A DNA stretch of 64,000 nt from positions 1 through 64,000 of the forward strand of contig NZ_BMYR01000010.1 in the NCBI RefSeq assembly GCF_014652375.1, given 5' to 3'. This document shows, one piece after another, positions 37,892 through 52,074 of this stretch. A model generated the notes under the pieces. It had not been told where the DNA came from. It did no database searches and was given only the letters and a program-made list of their open reading frames with translations. The stretch comes from Alishewanella tabrizica. GTDB taxonomy: Bacteria > Pseudomonadota > Gammaproteobacteria > Enterobacterales > Alteromonadaceae. The position numbers and the translations under genes were made by a program. Position 1 is the stretch's first letter, and each line of letters opens with the position of its first letter.

Positions 37892-39865
37892 TTAAGCGCT
37901 AGACACCTCAGACTCTGCAGCAGAGTCCGTTATATCGGAAGACGAAATAGCCAGCGTAATACTTTGATTATCAGCATCAATACTCTGGATACAAACGATG
38001 AGCGTTTGTCCCAGTTCATAAAGGATATTGTCTGCTTGATAACAACGGCCTTCTTCCCAATTGGCGGTAACAGGCTGCGCTTCTGAACTGATTAAACTCA
38101 TTGGGATAAACCCAACCGCGCCGTTTTCCATTATTTTTACTCGGATCCCGGCACGATTAATGTCAATAATCTCACCCGTAAAAGAATGCACAGTACCCAC
38201 AAATTTTGCTAAGAACTGGCCATATAACCAATCGGCAATGTCGCGTTCAGCTTTGCGTTGCGTTTTCCGTTGTTCAGCCAAGTGTTGTGTTAAGGCGTCA
38301 TTGAGGGGCTCAGGGCTTTGCTGTGCGAGCACCGCTTTAATTAAACGTTGGTTTACTAAATCACCATATTTACGGATCGGTGAGGTCCAGGTGGCATATT
38401 GTGGTAAACCCATGCCAAAGTGGGCTTCTGGCGTAACACTCATTGCCGCATAGGATTGAAACCGTCTAATCCGATTTTCGAGATAGGCTGTGGGCTGTTG
38501 TTGTAACCAACGACGCAACTGACAATAGCCCGTTAATGTAGAGAGTTGTTCAGGCTCAATCGGGCAAGCTGCTTTGTTTAGGAGCTCTTTTAGCGCGTTT
38601 AGCTTAGTCGTATCAAAACCGCTGTGAGTGTTAAATAAGCCACACCCTAAATGCGTTGCTAAAAACTGACCGCAAGCAATGTTCGCCGCAATCATGGCTT
38701 CTTCAACCATTTGATTGGCAATACGGCGATGTTCTGCATGTATGGCGACAACGTTGCCGTTGTCCAATTCAAAGCGATAATCTGGTTTATCTTGAAACAC
38801 CACAGCATGCTGTTGCCGCCATGCTTGTCGAGCTTTTGCCATTGCCGCAAGCTGTGTCAATTGCGCACTCATTATCGCGCTGTCTGGCTGCCAAGCTGTT
38901 TTCTGTTCAAGATAATCAGAAATGAGCTGATAACTAAAGCGCGCTTTAGAGCTGATCCAAGCCAGTTGAAAGATCACATCCTGTTGTAAGCTTCCGTCAA
39001 GGCCAATGGTAAATTGCGCGCATAGTGCAGGGCGCTGCTGTTCAGGGTGTAATGAGCATAATTCATCTGCAAGTTGGCGCGGTAGCATAGGAATATTACG
39101 ACCAGGCAAGTAGGTGGTAAATGCACGGGTTTTGGCAAGCTGGTCTAACGGCGAATCTGCAGGAATATATGCGTCAGGATCGGCTACAGCAACGGTGAGT
39201 TGCCAGCCTGTTTCGGTTTGGCTAATGCTAATCGCATCGTCCATATCCTGTGTACTATCGCTATCAATGGTAAAAAAAGGCAATGCCGTTAAATCGTGAC
39301 GAGGGTGCGTATCGTCGAGCGTCCAGTTTTCATTTGCCTCTGGCGCAGTTTTTGGCAGTTTGTGCCGTGCTAATACCACCCACCATGGCGCTTCAGGATC
39401 ATCGGCTTTGGCTATAAGTGCAGTAACAGTAACTAAAAATTGTGTATCACGTAAGGCATGTTGGTTTAACGAGGCTAAAACCCAATCACCCTCTTCTAAT
39501 ACAATGTTGGTTAATGTGTCTGCGAGTTCTGCTTTAAATGCTTCACGCATCTGCGGATGATCAGGCACCACCTGCAGTTTATTTTTCTGCCGTTTTACCC
39601 GTCCGACGAATTGTGTTAATGCCGCTTCAATTAGCTGTTGTGGCTCGGCCTGAGGTTTTCCTTCTACCGTGGTGATCAGAGCCGATATTTTATCGCCATG
39701 GACCAACTTTTTCATGTGAGGAGGGGCAATAAACACGCTCTCTTTATCGCTGATTTCCAAAAAGCCGAAGCTTTTAGCGGTGGCGCGTACTACACCTTCT
39801 TTGGTTGGCAAGGATTCACGAAGCTGCTGTTTTAACTGTGCTAACAGAGGATTGTTTTGAAGCAT
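37892..39865 (-). CDS. rnb: Exoribonuclease II
   Basis: A 657-residue RNase II, clearly aligned with the E. coli enzyme from its first residues (NPLLAQLKQQL). Order: cold-shock domains (GVVRATAKSFGFLE), the catalytic RNB domain with the acidic metal-binding cluster DSDSTQDMDDAI, the GLPQYATWTSPIRKYGDLVNQRL signature, and the C-terminal S1 domain. It degrades single-stranded RNA 3' to 5' processively in the cytoplasm. RNase II rather than RNase R because of length and lack of a basic C-tail. Confidence 0.96.
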   Translation of the reverse strand: MLQNNPLLAQLKQQLRESLPTKEGVVRATAKSFGFLEISDKESVFIAPPHMKKLVHGDKISALITTVEGKPQAEPQQLIEAALTQFVGRVKRQKNKLQVVPDHPQMREAFKAELADTLTNIVLEEGDWVLASLNQHALRDTQFLVTVTALIAKADDPEAPWWVVLARHKLPKTAPEANENWTLDDTHPRHDLTALPFFTIDSDSTQDMDDAISISQTETGWQLTVAVADPDAYIPADSPLDQLAKTRAFTTYLPGRNIPMLPRQLADELCSLHPEQQRPALCAQFTIGLDGSLQQDVIFQLAWISSKARFSYQLISDYLEQKTAWQPDSAIMSAQLTQLAAMAKARQAWRQQHAVVFQDKPDYRFELDNGNVVAIHAEHRRIANQMVEEAMIAANIACGQFLATHLGCGLFNTHSGFDTTKLNALKELLNKAACPIEPEQLSTLTGYCQLRRWLQQQPTAYLENRIRRFQSYAAMSVTPEAHFGMGLPQYATWTSPIRKYGDLVNQRLIKAVLAQQSPEPLNDALTQHLAEQRKTQRKAERDIADWLYGQFLAKFVGTVHSFTGEIIDINRAGIRVKIMENGAVGFIPMSLISSEAQPVTANWEEGRCYQADNILYELGQTLIVCIQSIDADNQSITLAISSSDITDSAAESEVSSA

Positions 39866-40118
39866 ATTTAAAAACCTGAGAAATTATCGGCGACACTATA
39901 CGGGGTTAGCGGACGTTAGCCAAGTAAAGTCAAAATCGCTTATAAAAATTAAAAAACTGTAAATAGCCCAAGTCTGTCTTGCTAACACGGGGCTAAGACA
40001 GGTAACATCCTTTTTATATTATAGTTTTTGCTTTTGGCATAAGTACGTCTGCCCTTAAGTGTTGACTTGTAAAAGCCAAATGTGTGGCGAAATAAAGCTA
40101 AAATAGTAAGGTATAAGT

Positions 40119-42824
40119 TTGTCTGTAACTTGGAAATTACACGATAGTATTAGCCGTGCTACCGCCTTGGCTTTTTATCTACTGATTGCGGGTTTTTTTA
40201 GTATTGTTGCTCTGCTGGGGTTAGTAGAGCAGTTGTTTATTGAAAACCTGATGCTCCCTTTGTTGTCACTGGTACTGGTTAAATCCTGTCTGGTGGTTAG
40301 CTTGGGATTTACCGCGGTCGTTTTTCAATGGCGAAAACTGACTTGGCTTGCGGCAGTGTTATTGCTTGGTATTACGGTTGAAGCCGTTTTACTTGAGGAT
40401 GATTTACAGCAGCAGGCGTTTAGTGGCATTCCCTTACCCATTTTGTCGGGTTTATTATTGCTCTCCGCCGCCGTTTTGCTGGTGCCAGTGCAGGTTAAAT
40501 TCAGCAATTGGCTCTGGCGGTTATTGGCATTTTGTACCGTCAGTTACGGTTGTTACTTACAATTGAGCTTATGGCTACCTAACGTATCAGGCCAAATACA
40601 AACCCCTTTTAGCTCGTCTTTAATTCCCGTTATGTTTATTGCCGGCGGTATCGCGTTAGCGCTACGCCAACATTTTGCATTAACTTGTGCTGGGTGGCCT
40701 AGTCGCAGCACCCTAATTGCGATTCTGATGTTTCAAGCAGGGTATTGCGTATGGTTTACGCTAACGGTTTATGATGTAAAGTATGAAACGCGTCTGGCGG
40801 AGCAAAAAGTTCAGCGAATTACCAGTCAGGTACAACAACAGCTGCGTTTTTCCCAAAGTTTATTTGAGCGTGCTCAAGCGCGCTGGCAATTGGTGAATGC
40901 AGCGCAGCGCAACGACTTTATGCTTGCTGACTTAGAGGCCTTATCTCGCTCTTATGAATTGATTTATGGTGCAATTGTGTATGATCAGCAAGCCAATCCC
41001 TTGCATAAGGTGGGCGAAGCTGACTATTTTCAGCAACAAGGCTTATTAAGCAATGCGGCTATTTTAGCTTGGATAAAAGAACCCAATCCACGTTTTACGC
41101 TAGCTAGCAATAGTGCTTCCATGAACACCCAACATCCTATGTTAATGCTGCGACTAAGCATCGCGGTAAATGATGACGATAATCGTGTTGTTGTGGTGCT
41201 GATCAATTTAAAAAATACCTTAATCATCGATACGGCTGAACCTGGTGCACAGCTAAAAATTTATTTAGAAGTACTGCCTGATGTATTGTTATCTGCCGAT
41301 GAACAATCCTTTCACCAAGCCAGTTTGCAAGCGTTACAAAAGCGCTATCAGTATTATTTTAAGATAACACCATCTGATACCGACTGGAATGGCAGTGCTT
41401 TTTATGTTTTTGTAAGTGATATGAGCGACTTACAAGCCAGATCGCGCTTGCATCAAATCGTGCTTTGGGTCGCCTTGGTATTTTGTTGCACCTTTGTACT
41501 TGCTGCCGATCGCACTCGCCAATTGAATCGGGAAAAAGGCAAGTTATCGCGCTTAGCAAAATTTGATGACATTACTGGGTTATTTCGTCGTGATGCTTTT
41601 TACCAGGCAATTGAAAGCGCTCCCCTTGAGCAATATGTGTTACCTCAGGCCATGATTTTTATTGATTTAGATGGATTTAAACCGATAAACGACAGTTTTG
41701 GTCATGAAGTGGGTGATAGATTATTGGCCGAAATTGCTTTGCGGATCCGAGCTCTAGTGGGCGAGCAAACCCTGTTGGCACGTTTTAGCGGCGATGAGTT
41801 TTTGGTGTACATTCCTGATTGTGATGCCGCTGCAGCTGAAGCGCTGGCCAAAAAAGTGTTATTCCAGTTAGCTCAGCCTAGCTCTGCGACGGGGTTTAAT
41901 GTTTATCTAACGGCCAGTATCGGTATTGTCATCAATACCGAAGAGGGTAAAAGTTCGCAATTACTGACTCAGTTGGCGGATGTGGCAATGAGTTATGCCA
42001 AACAGGCGGGTGGCGATACTTACCGGTTTTATCAGCAATCTATGGCTGAAAATTATCGGCATATCATGGCCATGCGTAATAGATTGCAGGCCGCGTTAGA
42101 TGCCAAACAACTCGAGGTTTTCTATCAACCGGTGATAGATTTTATCACGGGTAAGGTGGTGGCCGTTGAAAGTTTGGTGCGCTGGCAAGATCAGGGGCGT
42201 TATATTTCGCCAGCAGAGTTTATCCCTATTGCGGAGCAAACTGGACAGATCATTCAATTAGGCGAGCAAGTGACAGAGATTGTATTGCGTGATTTACGTG
42301 ATGAGCCGCAATTAGCCAGTTTAAGCGCCGCAATTAACGTGTCATCGCAACAATTGCGCCGTTATGATTATGTCCAATTCTTAGATAATGCGTTAAGCCA
42401 TTTTGCTATTGCACCTGAACGTATTTGTGTTGAATTAACCGAAAGTGCGTTATTAGAAGGGCAAAGTAATGCCTTTTTATTGCCAGAGCGGATCAAACAA
42501 TTAGGCTGTTTGTTAGCGTTAGATGATTTTGGTACTGGGTTTTCGAGTTTATCGTATTTGTACCGCTTACCGGCCGATACGATAAAGCTGGATCGCTCTT
42601 TTACGCAAGACTTATTAAGTGATGCGAAACAGCGTAAGATTGTGGAAATGATCGTCAATACCTGTAAGCAAATTGGCAAAATTGTGGTGATAGAAGGCGT
42701 AGAAACGCCAGATATGGCAAGACTTTGTAAAGAGCTCGGTTGCGATCGCGTGCAAGGTTATTATTATGCGCGGCCTATGGCCTTAGCTGATTTATTGATT
42801 TACCTCGAAGAACAACAAATTTGA
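40119..42824 (+). CDS. Membrane GGDEF/EAL protein (cyclic-di-GMP metabolism)
   Basis: A 901-residue protein. Residues 1-225 hold about seven membrane helices; a soluble, probably periplasmic, sensor region follows (about 230-440), then another helix (about 445-465), a GGDEF domain with the active-site variant RFSGDEF (near residue 553), and an EAL domain in which the signature reads ESLVRW (near 683), with DDFGTGFSSLSYLY and KLDRSF conserved. SGDEF is accepted by many active cyclases and Ser for Ala in EAL is tolerated, so both activities are possible. The start is TTG with AAGG seven bases upstream. It probably tunes motility or biofilm in response to an external cue. Confidence 0.88.
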   Translation: MSVTWKLHDSISRATALAFYLLIAGFFSIVALLGLVEQLFIENLMLPLLSLVLVKSCLVVSLGFTAVVFQWRKLTWLAAVLLLGITVEAVLLEDDLQQQAFSGIPLPILSGLLLLSAAVLLVPVQVKFSNWLWRLLAFCTVSYGCYLQLSLWLPNVSGQIQTPFSSSLIPVMFIAGGIALALRQHFALTCAGWPSRSTLIAILMFQAGYCVWFTLTVYDVKYETRLAEQKVQRITSQVQQQLRFSQSLFERAQARWQLVNAAQRNDFMLADLEALSRSYELIYGAIVYDQQANPLHKVGEADYFQQQGLLSNAAILAWIKEPNPRFTLASNSASMNTQHPMLMLRLSIAVNDDDNRVVVVLINLKNTLIIDTAEPGAQLKIYLEVLPDVLLSADEQSFHQASLQALQKRYQYYFKITPSDTDWNGSAFYVFVSDMSDLQARSRLHQIVLWVALVFCCTFVLAADRTRQLNREKGKLSRLAKFDDITGLFRRDAFYQAIESAPLEQYVLPQAMIFIDLDGFKPINDSFGHEVGDRLLAEIALRIRALVGEQTLLARFSGDEFLVYIPDCDAAAAEALAKKVLFQLAQPSSATGFNVYLTASIGIVINTEEGKSSQLLTQLADVAMSYAKQAGGDTYRFYQQSMAENYRHIMAMRNRLQAALDAKQLEVFYQPVIDFITGKVVAVESLVRWQDQGRYISPAEFIPIAEQTGQIIQLGEQVTEIVLRDLRDEPQLASLSAAINVSSQQLRRYDYVQFLDNALSHFAIAPERICVELTESALLEGQSNAFLLPERIKQLGCLLALDDFGTGFSSLSYLYRLPADTIKLDRSFTQDLLSDAKQRKIVEMIVNTCKQIGKIVVIEGVETPDMARLCKELGCDRVQGYYYARPMALADLLIYLEEQQI

Positions 42825-43031
42825 AAGCACGTTCAAGTATGCCAAGTAGAGTTAGGTCAAGTAAAGCCAGATCAAGTAAAGCCAGATCAAGTAAAGCTAG
42901 ATCAAGTACAGCTAGGTCAAGTATGCGCAGATAACTTTAGGCAAAATTCTTAACGATGCCTTTTCTTTTTAATCGTTATGTGGTTTTATAAATAGGTAAT
43001 GTTTATTACAACTAACTTTAAGTAGTTACAT
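42825..43031 (+). other. Intergenic region downstream of the GGDEF/EAL gene
   Basis: No gene; it contains the 15-base tandem repeats at 42846-42920 and then AT-rich sequence with the presumed promoter of the thiamin operon. Confidence 0.5.
42846..42920 (+). repeat. 15-base tandem repeat, five copies
   Basis: GTAAAGCCAGATCAA-type units occur five times in a row (two identical, three with one to three changes), with decayed copies on both sides (from about 42837 to 42930). It begins 21 bases after the GGDEF/EAL stop codon. No spacers, so not CRISPR. Confidence 0.92.
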
Positions 43032-43127
43032 CTTGTCGGAGTGCCTTAGGGATTATTCCCCTAAAGCTGAGACCGCATTGCGGGATCCGTTGAACCTGAT
43101 CAGGCTAATACCTGCGAAGGGAACAAG
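43032..43127 (+). promoter_or_regulatory. TPP riboswitch (THI element)
   Basis: The thi-box core is unmistakable: CTGAGACCGC, then CGTTGAACCTGATCAGG and CTAATACCTGCGAAGGGAA. The closing P1 helix pairs CTTGT (43032-43036) with ACAAG (43123-43127). It binds thiamin pyrophosphate and represses the thiCDEFSGH operon. It lies 257 bases before thiC, so the expression platform is in the long leader that follows. Confidence 0.96.
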
Positions 43128-46996
<3,869 letters not shown>

Positions 46997-47009
<13 letters not shown>

Positions 47010-47749
47010 TACCTGCTCAGCAGCTGCGCTATAGCGCACAGCTGCTGCTGCCGGAAATGGATGAGCGGCAGCAGCAGCGCTTATTTGCTAGTAAGGTGTT
47101 GATCATCGGTTTAGGCGGCTTAGGCAGCGTGGTCGCGTCCTATTTAGCCGGGGCGGGTGTTGGGCAGTTACTGCTGGCGGACGATGACAGGGTCAGTTTA
47201 AGCAATCTACCCAGACAATTATTGTATAGCAGCGCCGAGGTGGGGCTGCATAAAGTTGACTGTGCCAAAGCGCGCTTAACGGCCCAAAATCCGGAGATTG
47301 CTATTAGTACCTTGCCCAAGCGTTTAACGCTCGCGGAGCTGCAGGTGCTGCTGCCTGAGGTGGATCTGGTGCTGGACTGCACCGATAACGCCAGTAGCCG
47401 TTTAGCCATTAATCAGGCCTGTTACACGCAGCAGGTGCCGCTGATCAGCGGCGCAGCGACAGGCTGGCAAGGCCAATTATTGGCGCTTAAACCTTGGCTA
47501 GGACAGGGCTGTTATCAGTGTTTATACCCTGATTGGCAAGATAGCCCTAGCTGTTTACAAAGTGGCATCTTGGGGCCTTTAGTTGGCATGGTGGCCTGCC
47601 AGCAAGCGCTGCTGGCGCTGCAGTATCTATTGAATATCGGTGTGATTCCGTTTGGCCATTTACGCTACTTTGATGGATTGCAGGGGACGAGTGGTCAGTT
47701 ACAGCTACAACAAGATCCCGATTGCCCAGTTTGTGCGCTTAACGAATGA
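46997..47749 (+). CDS. thiF: ThiS adenylyltransferase ThiF
   Basis: A 250-residue E1-like enzyme (MoeB/ThiF family). ATP-binding GLGGLGS at 38-44, R/N/D residues of the adenylation site, zinc ligands Cys172-Cys175 and Cys243-Cys246, and Cys186 in [11 protein letters not shown], equivalent to the E. coli ThiF cysteine that forms the acyl-disulfide with ThiS. It adenylates the C-terminus of ThiS for sulfur loading. It overlaps thiDE by 13 bases. Confidence 0.95.
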
Positions 47750-47758
47750 GATAAAAAG

Positions 47759-47959
47759 ATGCAAATCCAATTTAATCAACAGCCTTATACGCTGAGTAGC
47801 CCGACGACGCTGGCGGTATTTTTAGCCAGTCAACAACAGCTAAGAGCCGGGATCGCCGTGGCCATTAATCAACAGGTGATCCCACGCAGTCATTGGGACA
47901 GTCAGTCGCTGCAAGAGGGCGATAATATTATGTTATTTACGGCTATTGCAGGAGGTTAG
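47759..47959 (+). CDS. thiS: Sulfur-carrier protein ThiS
   Basis: A 66-residue ubiquitin-like protein ending in Ala-Gly-Gly, the C-terminus that is adenylated by ThiF and carries thiocarboxylate sulfur to ThiG. It lies nine bases after thiF and the ribosome site of thiG is inside its last codons. Confidence 0.96.
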   Translation: MQIQFNQQPYTLSSPTTLAVFLASQQQLRAGIAVAINQQVIPRSHWDSQSLQEGDNIMLFTAIAGG

Positions 47960-47961
47960 TG

Positions 47962-48732
47962 ATGTCTTATCAGATAGCAGGGCACACTTTTCAATCACGT
48001 TTACTGACCGGCACGGGTAAATTTCAACGTGCCAGTGTGATGCAACAAAGTTTACTGGCCAGTGGTACCGAGCTGGTAACCATGGCGCTTAGGCGAGTGG
48101 ATTTGATCTCAAGGCAAGATGAGATTTTACCGGTGCTAAACGCGCTTGGCGTAAAATTGCTCCCTAATACCTCGGGGGCACGTACCGCCGAAGAAGCGGT
48201 ATTTGTGGCAGAGTTGGCGCGTGAAGCACTGCAAACGCACTGGCTGAAATTAGAAATTCATCCCGATCCACGCTATTTATTGCCTGATCCGATAGAAACG
48301 CTTAAGGCCGCAGCGCTGTTGGTGGCCAAAGGCTTTGTGGTGTTGCCCTATTGCGGCGCTGATCCGGTACTGTGTAAACGGCTAGAGGAAGTAGGCTGTG
48401 CAGCAGTCATGCCGCTGGGGGCGCCTATTGGCTCGAATCAGGGCCTGCAAACCCGCGATTTTTTGCGCATTATTATTGAGCAAAGCCGCGTACCGGTGAT
48501 TGTGGATGCCGGTATTGGCGCGCCCAGTCATGCTAGTGAAGCCTTAGAGTTGGGGGCGACTGCTGTGCTGGTGAATACCGCCATAGCCAGTGCTGCCGAT
48601 CCTATTGCTATGGCCAAGGCCTTTAAATTGGCGTGCGAAGCCGGTGCCTTAGCGCGGCAAGCCGGTTTAGCCACACGCCAACAACAGGCGGTAGCTAGCA
48701 GTCCACTTAGCGCGTTTTTGGAGAGCCTATGA
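47962..48732 (+). CDS. thiG: Thiazole synthase ThiG
   Basis: A 256-residue TIM-barrel. Lys96 in [17 protein letters not shown] is the Schiff-base lysine for deoxyxylulose-5-phosphate. It makes thiazole phosphate from DXP, ThiS-thiocarboxylate and dehydroglycine from ThiH. The ATG at 47962 has GGAGG seven bases upstream; a GTG one codon earlier overlaps the thiS stop. thiH overlaps its stop. Confidence 0.96.
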   Translation: MSYQIAGHTFQSRLLTGTGKFQRASVMQQSLLASGTELVTMALRRVDLISRQDEILPVLNALGVKLLPNTSGARTAEEAVFVAELAREALQTHWLKLEIHPDPRYLLPDPIETLKAAALLVAKGFVVLPYCGADPVLCKRLEEVGCAAVMPLGAPIGSNQGLQTRDFLRIIIEQSRVPVIVDAGIGAPSHASEALELGATAVLVNTAIASAADPIAMAKAFKLACEAGALARQAGLATRQQQAVASSPLSAFLESL

Positions 48733-49946
48733 CGCATCCCGCTTTTGCTTGTTTGACAGCTTCTTCGGCTATGACTGGAGAGGTGCAGTCTTTACAGTTT
48801 GAGCCTGCTGGGTTTAGTGGGTTACTCGCCAAGCAAGATAGCCAGTATTGGCAACAACACATCAGGCAAGCCGATGCGGCTGCAGTAACGCGAGCATTAG
48901 CGAAAAGCCGCCGTGATCTGGCTGATTTTGTCGCGTTAATTTCACCAGCGGCCACGCCTTTTTTAGCGCAGATGGCCGCGCAGGCCCAGCAATTAACTCG
49001 GCAGCGCTTTGGCCATGCCTTGCAATTTTATATTCCACTGTATTTATCTAATTTATGCGCCAATGACTGCAGCTACTGCGGCTTTTCTATGAGTAATGCG
49101 CTAAAACGCCGTACCTTAAGCCTCGCCGAAGTGGAGCAAGAATGTCAGGCATTAAAAGCACAGGGTTTTTCAACGGTATTACTGGTCGCGGGCGAACATG
49201 AGAAAAAAGTGGGGCAGGCTTACTTTAAGCAGGTGCTGCCGCTGGTAAAACGTTACTTTAGTTATGTGCTGTTAGAAGTACAGCCGCTGTCGAGTCAAGA
49301 TTATGCTGAGCTTCGGCAATATGGTTTAGATGGTGTACTGGTGTATCAGGAAACCTATGATCGGGTGTGTTATGCGCAGCATCATAGCCGAGGGAAAAAA
49401 ATGGACTTTGATTGGCGGCTGGCCACCCCTGAGCGGCTAGGTCAGGCAGGTGTGGATAAAATAGGTCTTGGCGCCTTACTGGGATTAGGCGACTGGCGGC
49501 TAGACTCCATTTATTTGGCATTACATTTGCGCTATTTACAGCAGCATTATTGGCGTAGCCGTTACAGTATGTCGTTTCCGCGACTGCGACCCTGCGCGGG
49601 TGGCTTGGCCGATCAGGTGCTACAGCAACATGAGTCCGATACCTTAATCAGCGATAAACAATTGGTACAACTGATCTGCGCTTGGCGCTTATTTGATGCC
49701 GAGCTGGAACTGAGTTTATCCACCCGGGAATCGGCGCACTTTCGTGATCATGTGGTGCCCTTGGCCATCACCAGTATTAGCGCCGGCTCACGCACTGCAC
49801 CCGGCGCTTATACTGATGCAACGGCCAGTCTGGAGCAGTTTAGTACCGATGATCAGCGCTCTGCAGCAGCCGTGGCTGAGGCGATGCAGCAACGCGGTTT
49901 ACAGCCGGTGTGGAAAGATTGGGAATTGGGCCTGTGTCGAGATTAG
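48729..49946 (+). CDS. thiH: Tyrosine lyase (2-iminoacetate synthase) ThiH
   Basis: A 405-residue radical-SAM enzyme with the cluster motif Cys110-x3-Cys114-x2-Cys117 (CANDCSYC), cleaving tyrosine to dehydroglycine and p-cresol for the anaerobic-type thiazole pathway. The first ~30 residues are longer than in the E. coli protein. The start overlaps thiG as ATGA. Last gene of the operon; use of ThiH means no thiO glycine oxidase is needed here. Confidence 0.96.
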   Translation: MTHPAFACLTASSAMTGEVQSLQFEPAGFSGLLAKQDSQYWQQHIRQADAAAVTRALAKSRRDLADFVALISPAATPFLAQMAAQAQQLTRQRFGHALQFYIPLYLSNLCANDCSYCGFSMSNALKRRTLSLAEVEQECQALKAQGFSTVLLVAGEHEKKVGQAYFKQVLPLVKRYFSYVLLEVQPLSSQDYAELRQYGLDGVLVYQETYDRVCYAQHHSRGKKMDFDWRLATPERLGQAGVDKIGLGALLGLGDWRLDSIYLALHLRYLQQHYWRSRYSMSFPRLRPCAGGLADQVLQQHESDTLISDKQLVQLICAWRLFDAELELSLSTRESAHFRDHVVPLAITSISAGSRTAPGAYTDATASLEQFSTDDQRSAAAVAEAMQQRGLQPVWKDWELGLCRD

Positions 49947-49996
49947 GCGCTGTGAATAAACATGTCGTGTAGCAGGGCATAAGTGCATCGTGTTAA

Positions 49997-50021
49997 AACG
50001 GCGTAACTACGTTACGCCGTT
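49997..50021. terminator. Hairpin between thiH and rluF
   Basis: AACGGCGTAAC and GTTACGCCGTT form a perfect 11-base-pair stem with a three-base loop, between the convergent thiH and rluF stops. Short T-tracts flank it on both strands, so it can serve both genes. Confidence 0.7.
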
Positions 50022-50027
50022 ATACTG

Positions 50028-50786
50028 TTATTCTTCAAAATCATCATTAGATTGAGGGGGAAGCACCGTTTTACTTGAGTCTTGAACTAATTGTTCCAGC
50101 ATCTTAATTTCAATGGGATCCAATAAACGCCATTTACCCGGCTTTAACTCGGCTAAGCGGATATGCATAATGCGTGTGCGTTTTAGTTTCATTACCTCAT
50201 AACCACAGTATTCAGCCATACGCCGGATTTGTCTGTTTAATCCCTGCGTTAAAATGATCTTGAAGGTATTACGGGAGACTTGGGTAACCTGACAGGGCAA
50301 TGTAACCGTGTTGAGAATGGGCACGCCTTGGCTCATTTTTCGAATAAAGGTATCGGTAATGGGTTTGTTTACGGTAACCACATACTCTTTTTCGTGCGCA
50401 TTGCCCGCACGCAGCACTTTATTAACGATATCCCCATCATTGGTTAAAAAGATTAAGCCTTCTGAGGGTTTATCTAGGCGACCAATCGGGAAAATTCGCT
50501 CGGGGTATTTGACGGCATCAATAATATTGCCATGAATATGCCGCTCAGTGGTGCACGTGATCCCAACGGGCTTGTGGTAAGCTAAGTACACCCGGGTAGG
50601 TTTGCTTCGCAGCGCTTGTCCTTTTACTAACACCGTATCTTGCGCACCGACTTTTACCCCCATTGCCGCAGGCTGCCCGTTTACGGTAACCTCACCGGCT
50701 GCAATTAGCGCGTCGGCTTCGCGCCGTGAACAAAACCCCGTATCACTGATAAATTTATTTAAACGGGTTAACATGGGTTCAGTCAT
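50028..50786 (-). CDS. rluF: 23S rRNA pseudouridine(2604) synthase RluF
   Basis: A 252-residue RsuA/RluB/E/F-type enzyme. An N-terminal S4 RNA-binding domain (TRLNKFISDTGFCSRREADALIAAGEVTVNG) is followed by the catalytic motif GRLDKPSEG with Asp105 and the RQIRRMAEYCGYEV signature. Closest in pattern to E. coli RluF, which modifies U2604 of 23S rRNA; it is shorter at the C-terminus, without the basic tail. RluE-type is the alternative but lacks S4 in this form. Confidence 0.9.
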   Translation of the reverse strand: MTEPMLTRLNKFISDTGFCSRREADALIAAGEVTVNGQPAAMGVKVGAQDTVLVKGQALRSKPTRVYLAYHKPVGITCTTERHIHGNIIDAVKYPERIFPIGRLDKPSEGLIFLTNDGDIVNKVLRAGNAHEKEYVVTVNKPITDTFIRKMSQGVPILNTVTLPCQVTQVSRNTFKIILTQGLNRQIRRMAEYCGYEVMKLKRTRIMHIRLAELKPGKWRLLDPIEIKMLEQLVQDSSKTVLPPQSNDDFEE

Positions 50787-51011
50787 AATGGCCTTGGTAA
50801 ATTCACTTACGAAATAAAGGGCGATAGTTTAAGGCGCGCGTGGCACAAGGGCAAGGTTTGTTCACCATTGCATAAAATGCTTGCGCCTTTTTATTAAACG
50901 TAATTGTGTTAATTGCAATCTTATAAAGTGTGAACAGAAAGAGTATTAACATTGCTGCCTTGGTCTCATTAAGATCAGTTAAATTAGTTTAAGTAGAAAA
51001 GAGGATGCAAC

Positions 51012-51995
51012 ATGAGCGCAACAGGTTCGCCAACTTATCCGATCCAAACTACCTTACCACATGCCAGCCGTTTAGTGATGGGGTGCATGGGATTAGGCGG
51101 TGGCTGGGATGAACACCCTATTTCCGCTGCAGATGAAAAGCTGGCGTTTTCAGTAATTGAAACTGCGTTAGAGAATGGTATTACCTTTTTTGATCACGCC
51201 GATATTTATACGTTTGGTAAAGCCGAGACCGTGTTTGGCCGTTACTTAAAGCATTTTCCTGAGCAGCGACAAGGGCTAATTTTGCAATCAAAATGTGCGA
51301 TAAAGCTGCCTAAGCCGGGGCAAACGGGACAATATGATTGCTCGAAAGCCGCTATTATTGCCTCGGTAGAGGCCTCGCTAGCCCGCTTAGCAACCGACTA
51401 TTTGGATATCTTATTGTTGCATCGGCCCGATCCGTTAATGCACATAGACGAGGTTGCAGCGGCATTTGAACTACTAGCGCAGCAAGGTAAGGTGCGTCAT
51501 TTCGGCGTGTCGAATATGGGCTGGGCACAATTGCAGTTATTGCAAAGTGCCTTGGTACAGCCTTTAAAAGTGAATCAACTTGAGATGAGTTTATCGGCGC
51601 ATCATTGGTTAGATGAAGGCGTAATGATTGGCATGCCCGCTGGGGCTAATAAACACTTTGGTTATGGCACGGTGGAATACTGCCAATTGCATAAGGTACA
51701 AATCCAGAGTTGGGGCAGTTTAGCTCAGGGGCGTTATAGCCCAGGCTATGCGGGGCAAACTGCAACTGAGCAGGCAGTAAGTCAATTACTACAGCAGTTA
51801 GCCGCCGAGTATCAATGCAGTAGCGAAGCGATCTTACTGGCGTGGTTAATGCGCCACCCAGCGGGGATCCAACCGGTGATCGGTTCAACTAATGTGACGC
51901 GGATTAAAGCCTGCACCCAAGCGCCTAACATCTTACTTAATCGTGAACATTGGTATCAGCTTTATGTTGCCGCGCGTGGCGTGGCGTTACCCTAA
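51012..51995 (+). CDS. Aldo/keto reductase, YdhF-like
   Basis: A 327-residue (alpha/beta)8-barrel oxidoreductase. FFDHADIYTFGKAE supplies the Asp/Tyr of the catalytic tetrad (Asp61, Tyr66), SKCAIK the Lys, and LLHRPDPL the His; the C-terminal IQPVIGSTN binds the NADPH phosphate. Most similar in pattern to the YdhF group. Physiological substrate unknown. AGAGGA lies ahead of the ATG and a terminator follows. Confidence 0.9.
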   Translation: MSATGSPTYPIQTTLPHASRLVMGCMGLGGGWDEHPISAADEKLAFSVIETALENGITFFDHADIYTFGKAETVFGRYLKHFPEQRQGLILQSKCAIKLPKPGQTGQYDCSKAAIIASVEASLARLATDYLDILLLHRPDPLMHIDEVAAAFELLAQQGKVRHFGVSNMGWAQLQLLQSALVQPLKVNQLEMSLSAHHWLDEGVMIGMPAGANKHFGYGTVEYCQLHKVQIQSWGSLAQGRYSPGYAGQTATEQAVSQLLQQLAAEYQCSSEAILLAWLMRHPAGIQPVIGSTNVTRIKACTQAPNILLNREHWYQLYVAARGVALP

Positions 51996-52027
51996 TAAAA
52001 AGGGCTCAATTTTTGAGCCCTTTTTTA
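51996..52027. terminator. Bidirectional terminator between AKR and ETF-QO genes
   Basis: AAAGGGCTCAA and TTGAGCCCTTT form a long stem around TTT with T-runs on both strands, so it can end both convergent genes. Confidence 0.88.
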
Positions 52028-52074
52028 GTTTATAATTGTTGTTTTCCAATCTAATTTAACAATTTTGGATTGCG

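Noticed and set aside
42846-42920. CRISPR-like array
   Set aside because: Direct tandem units with no spacers and no cas genes.
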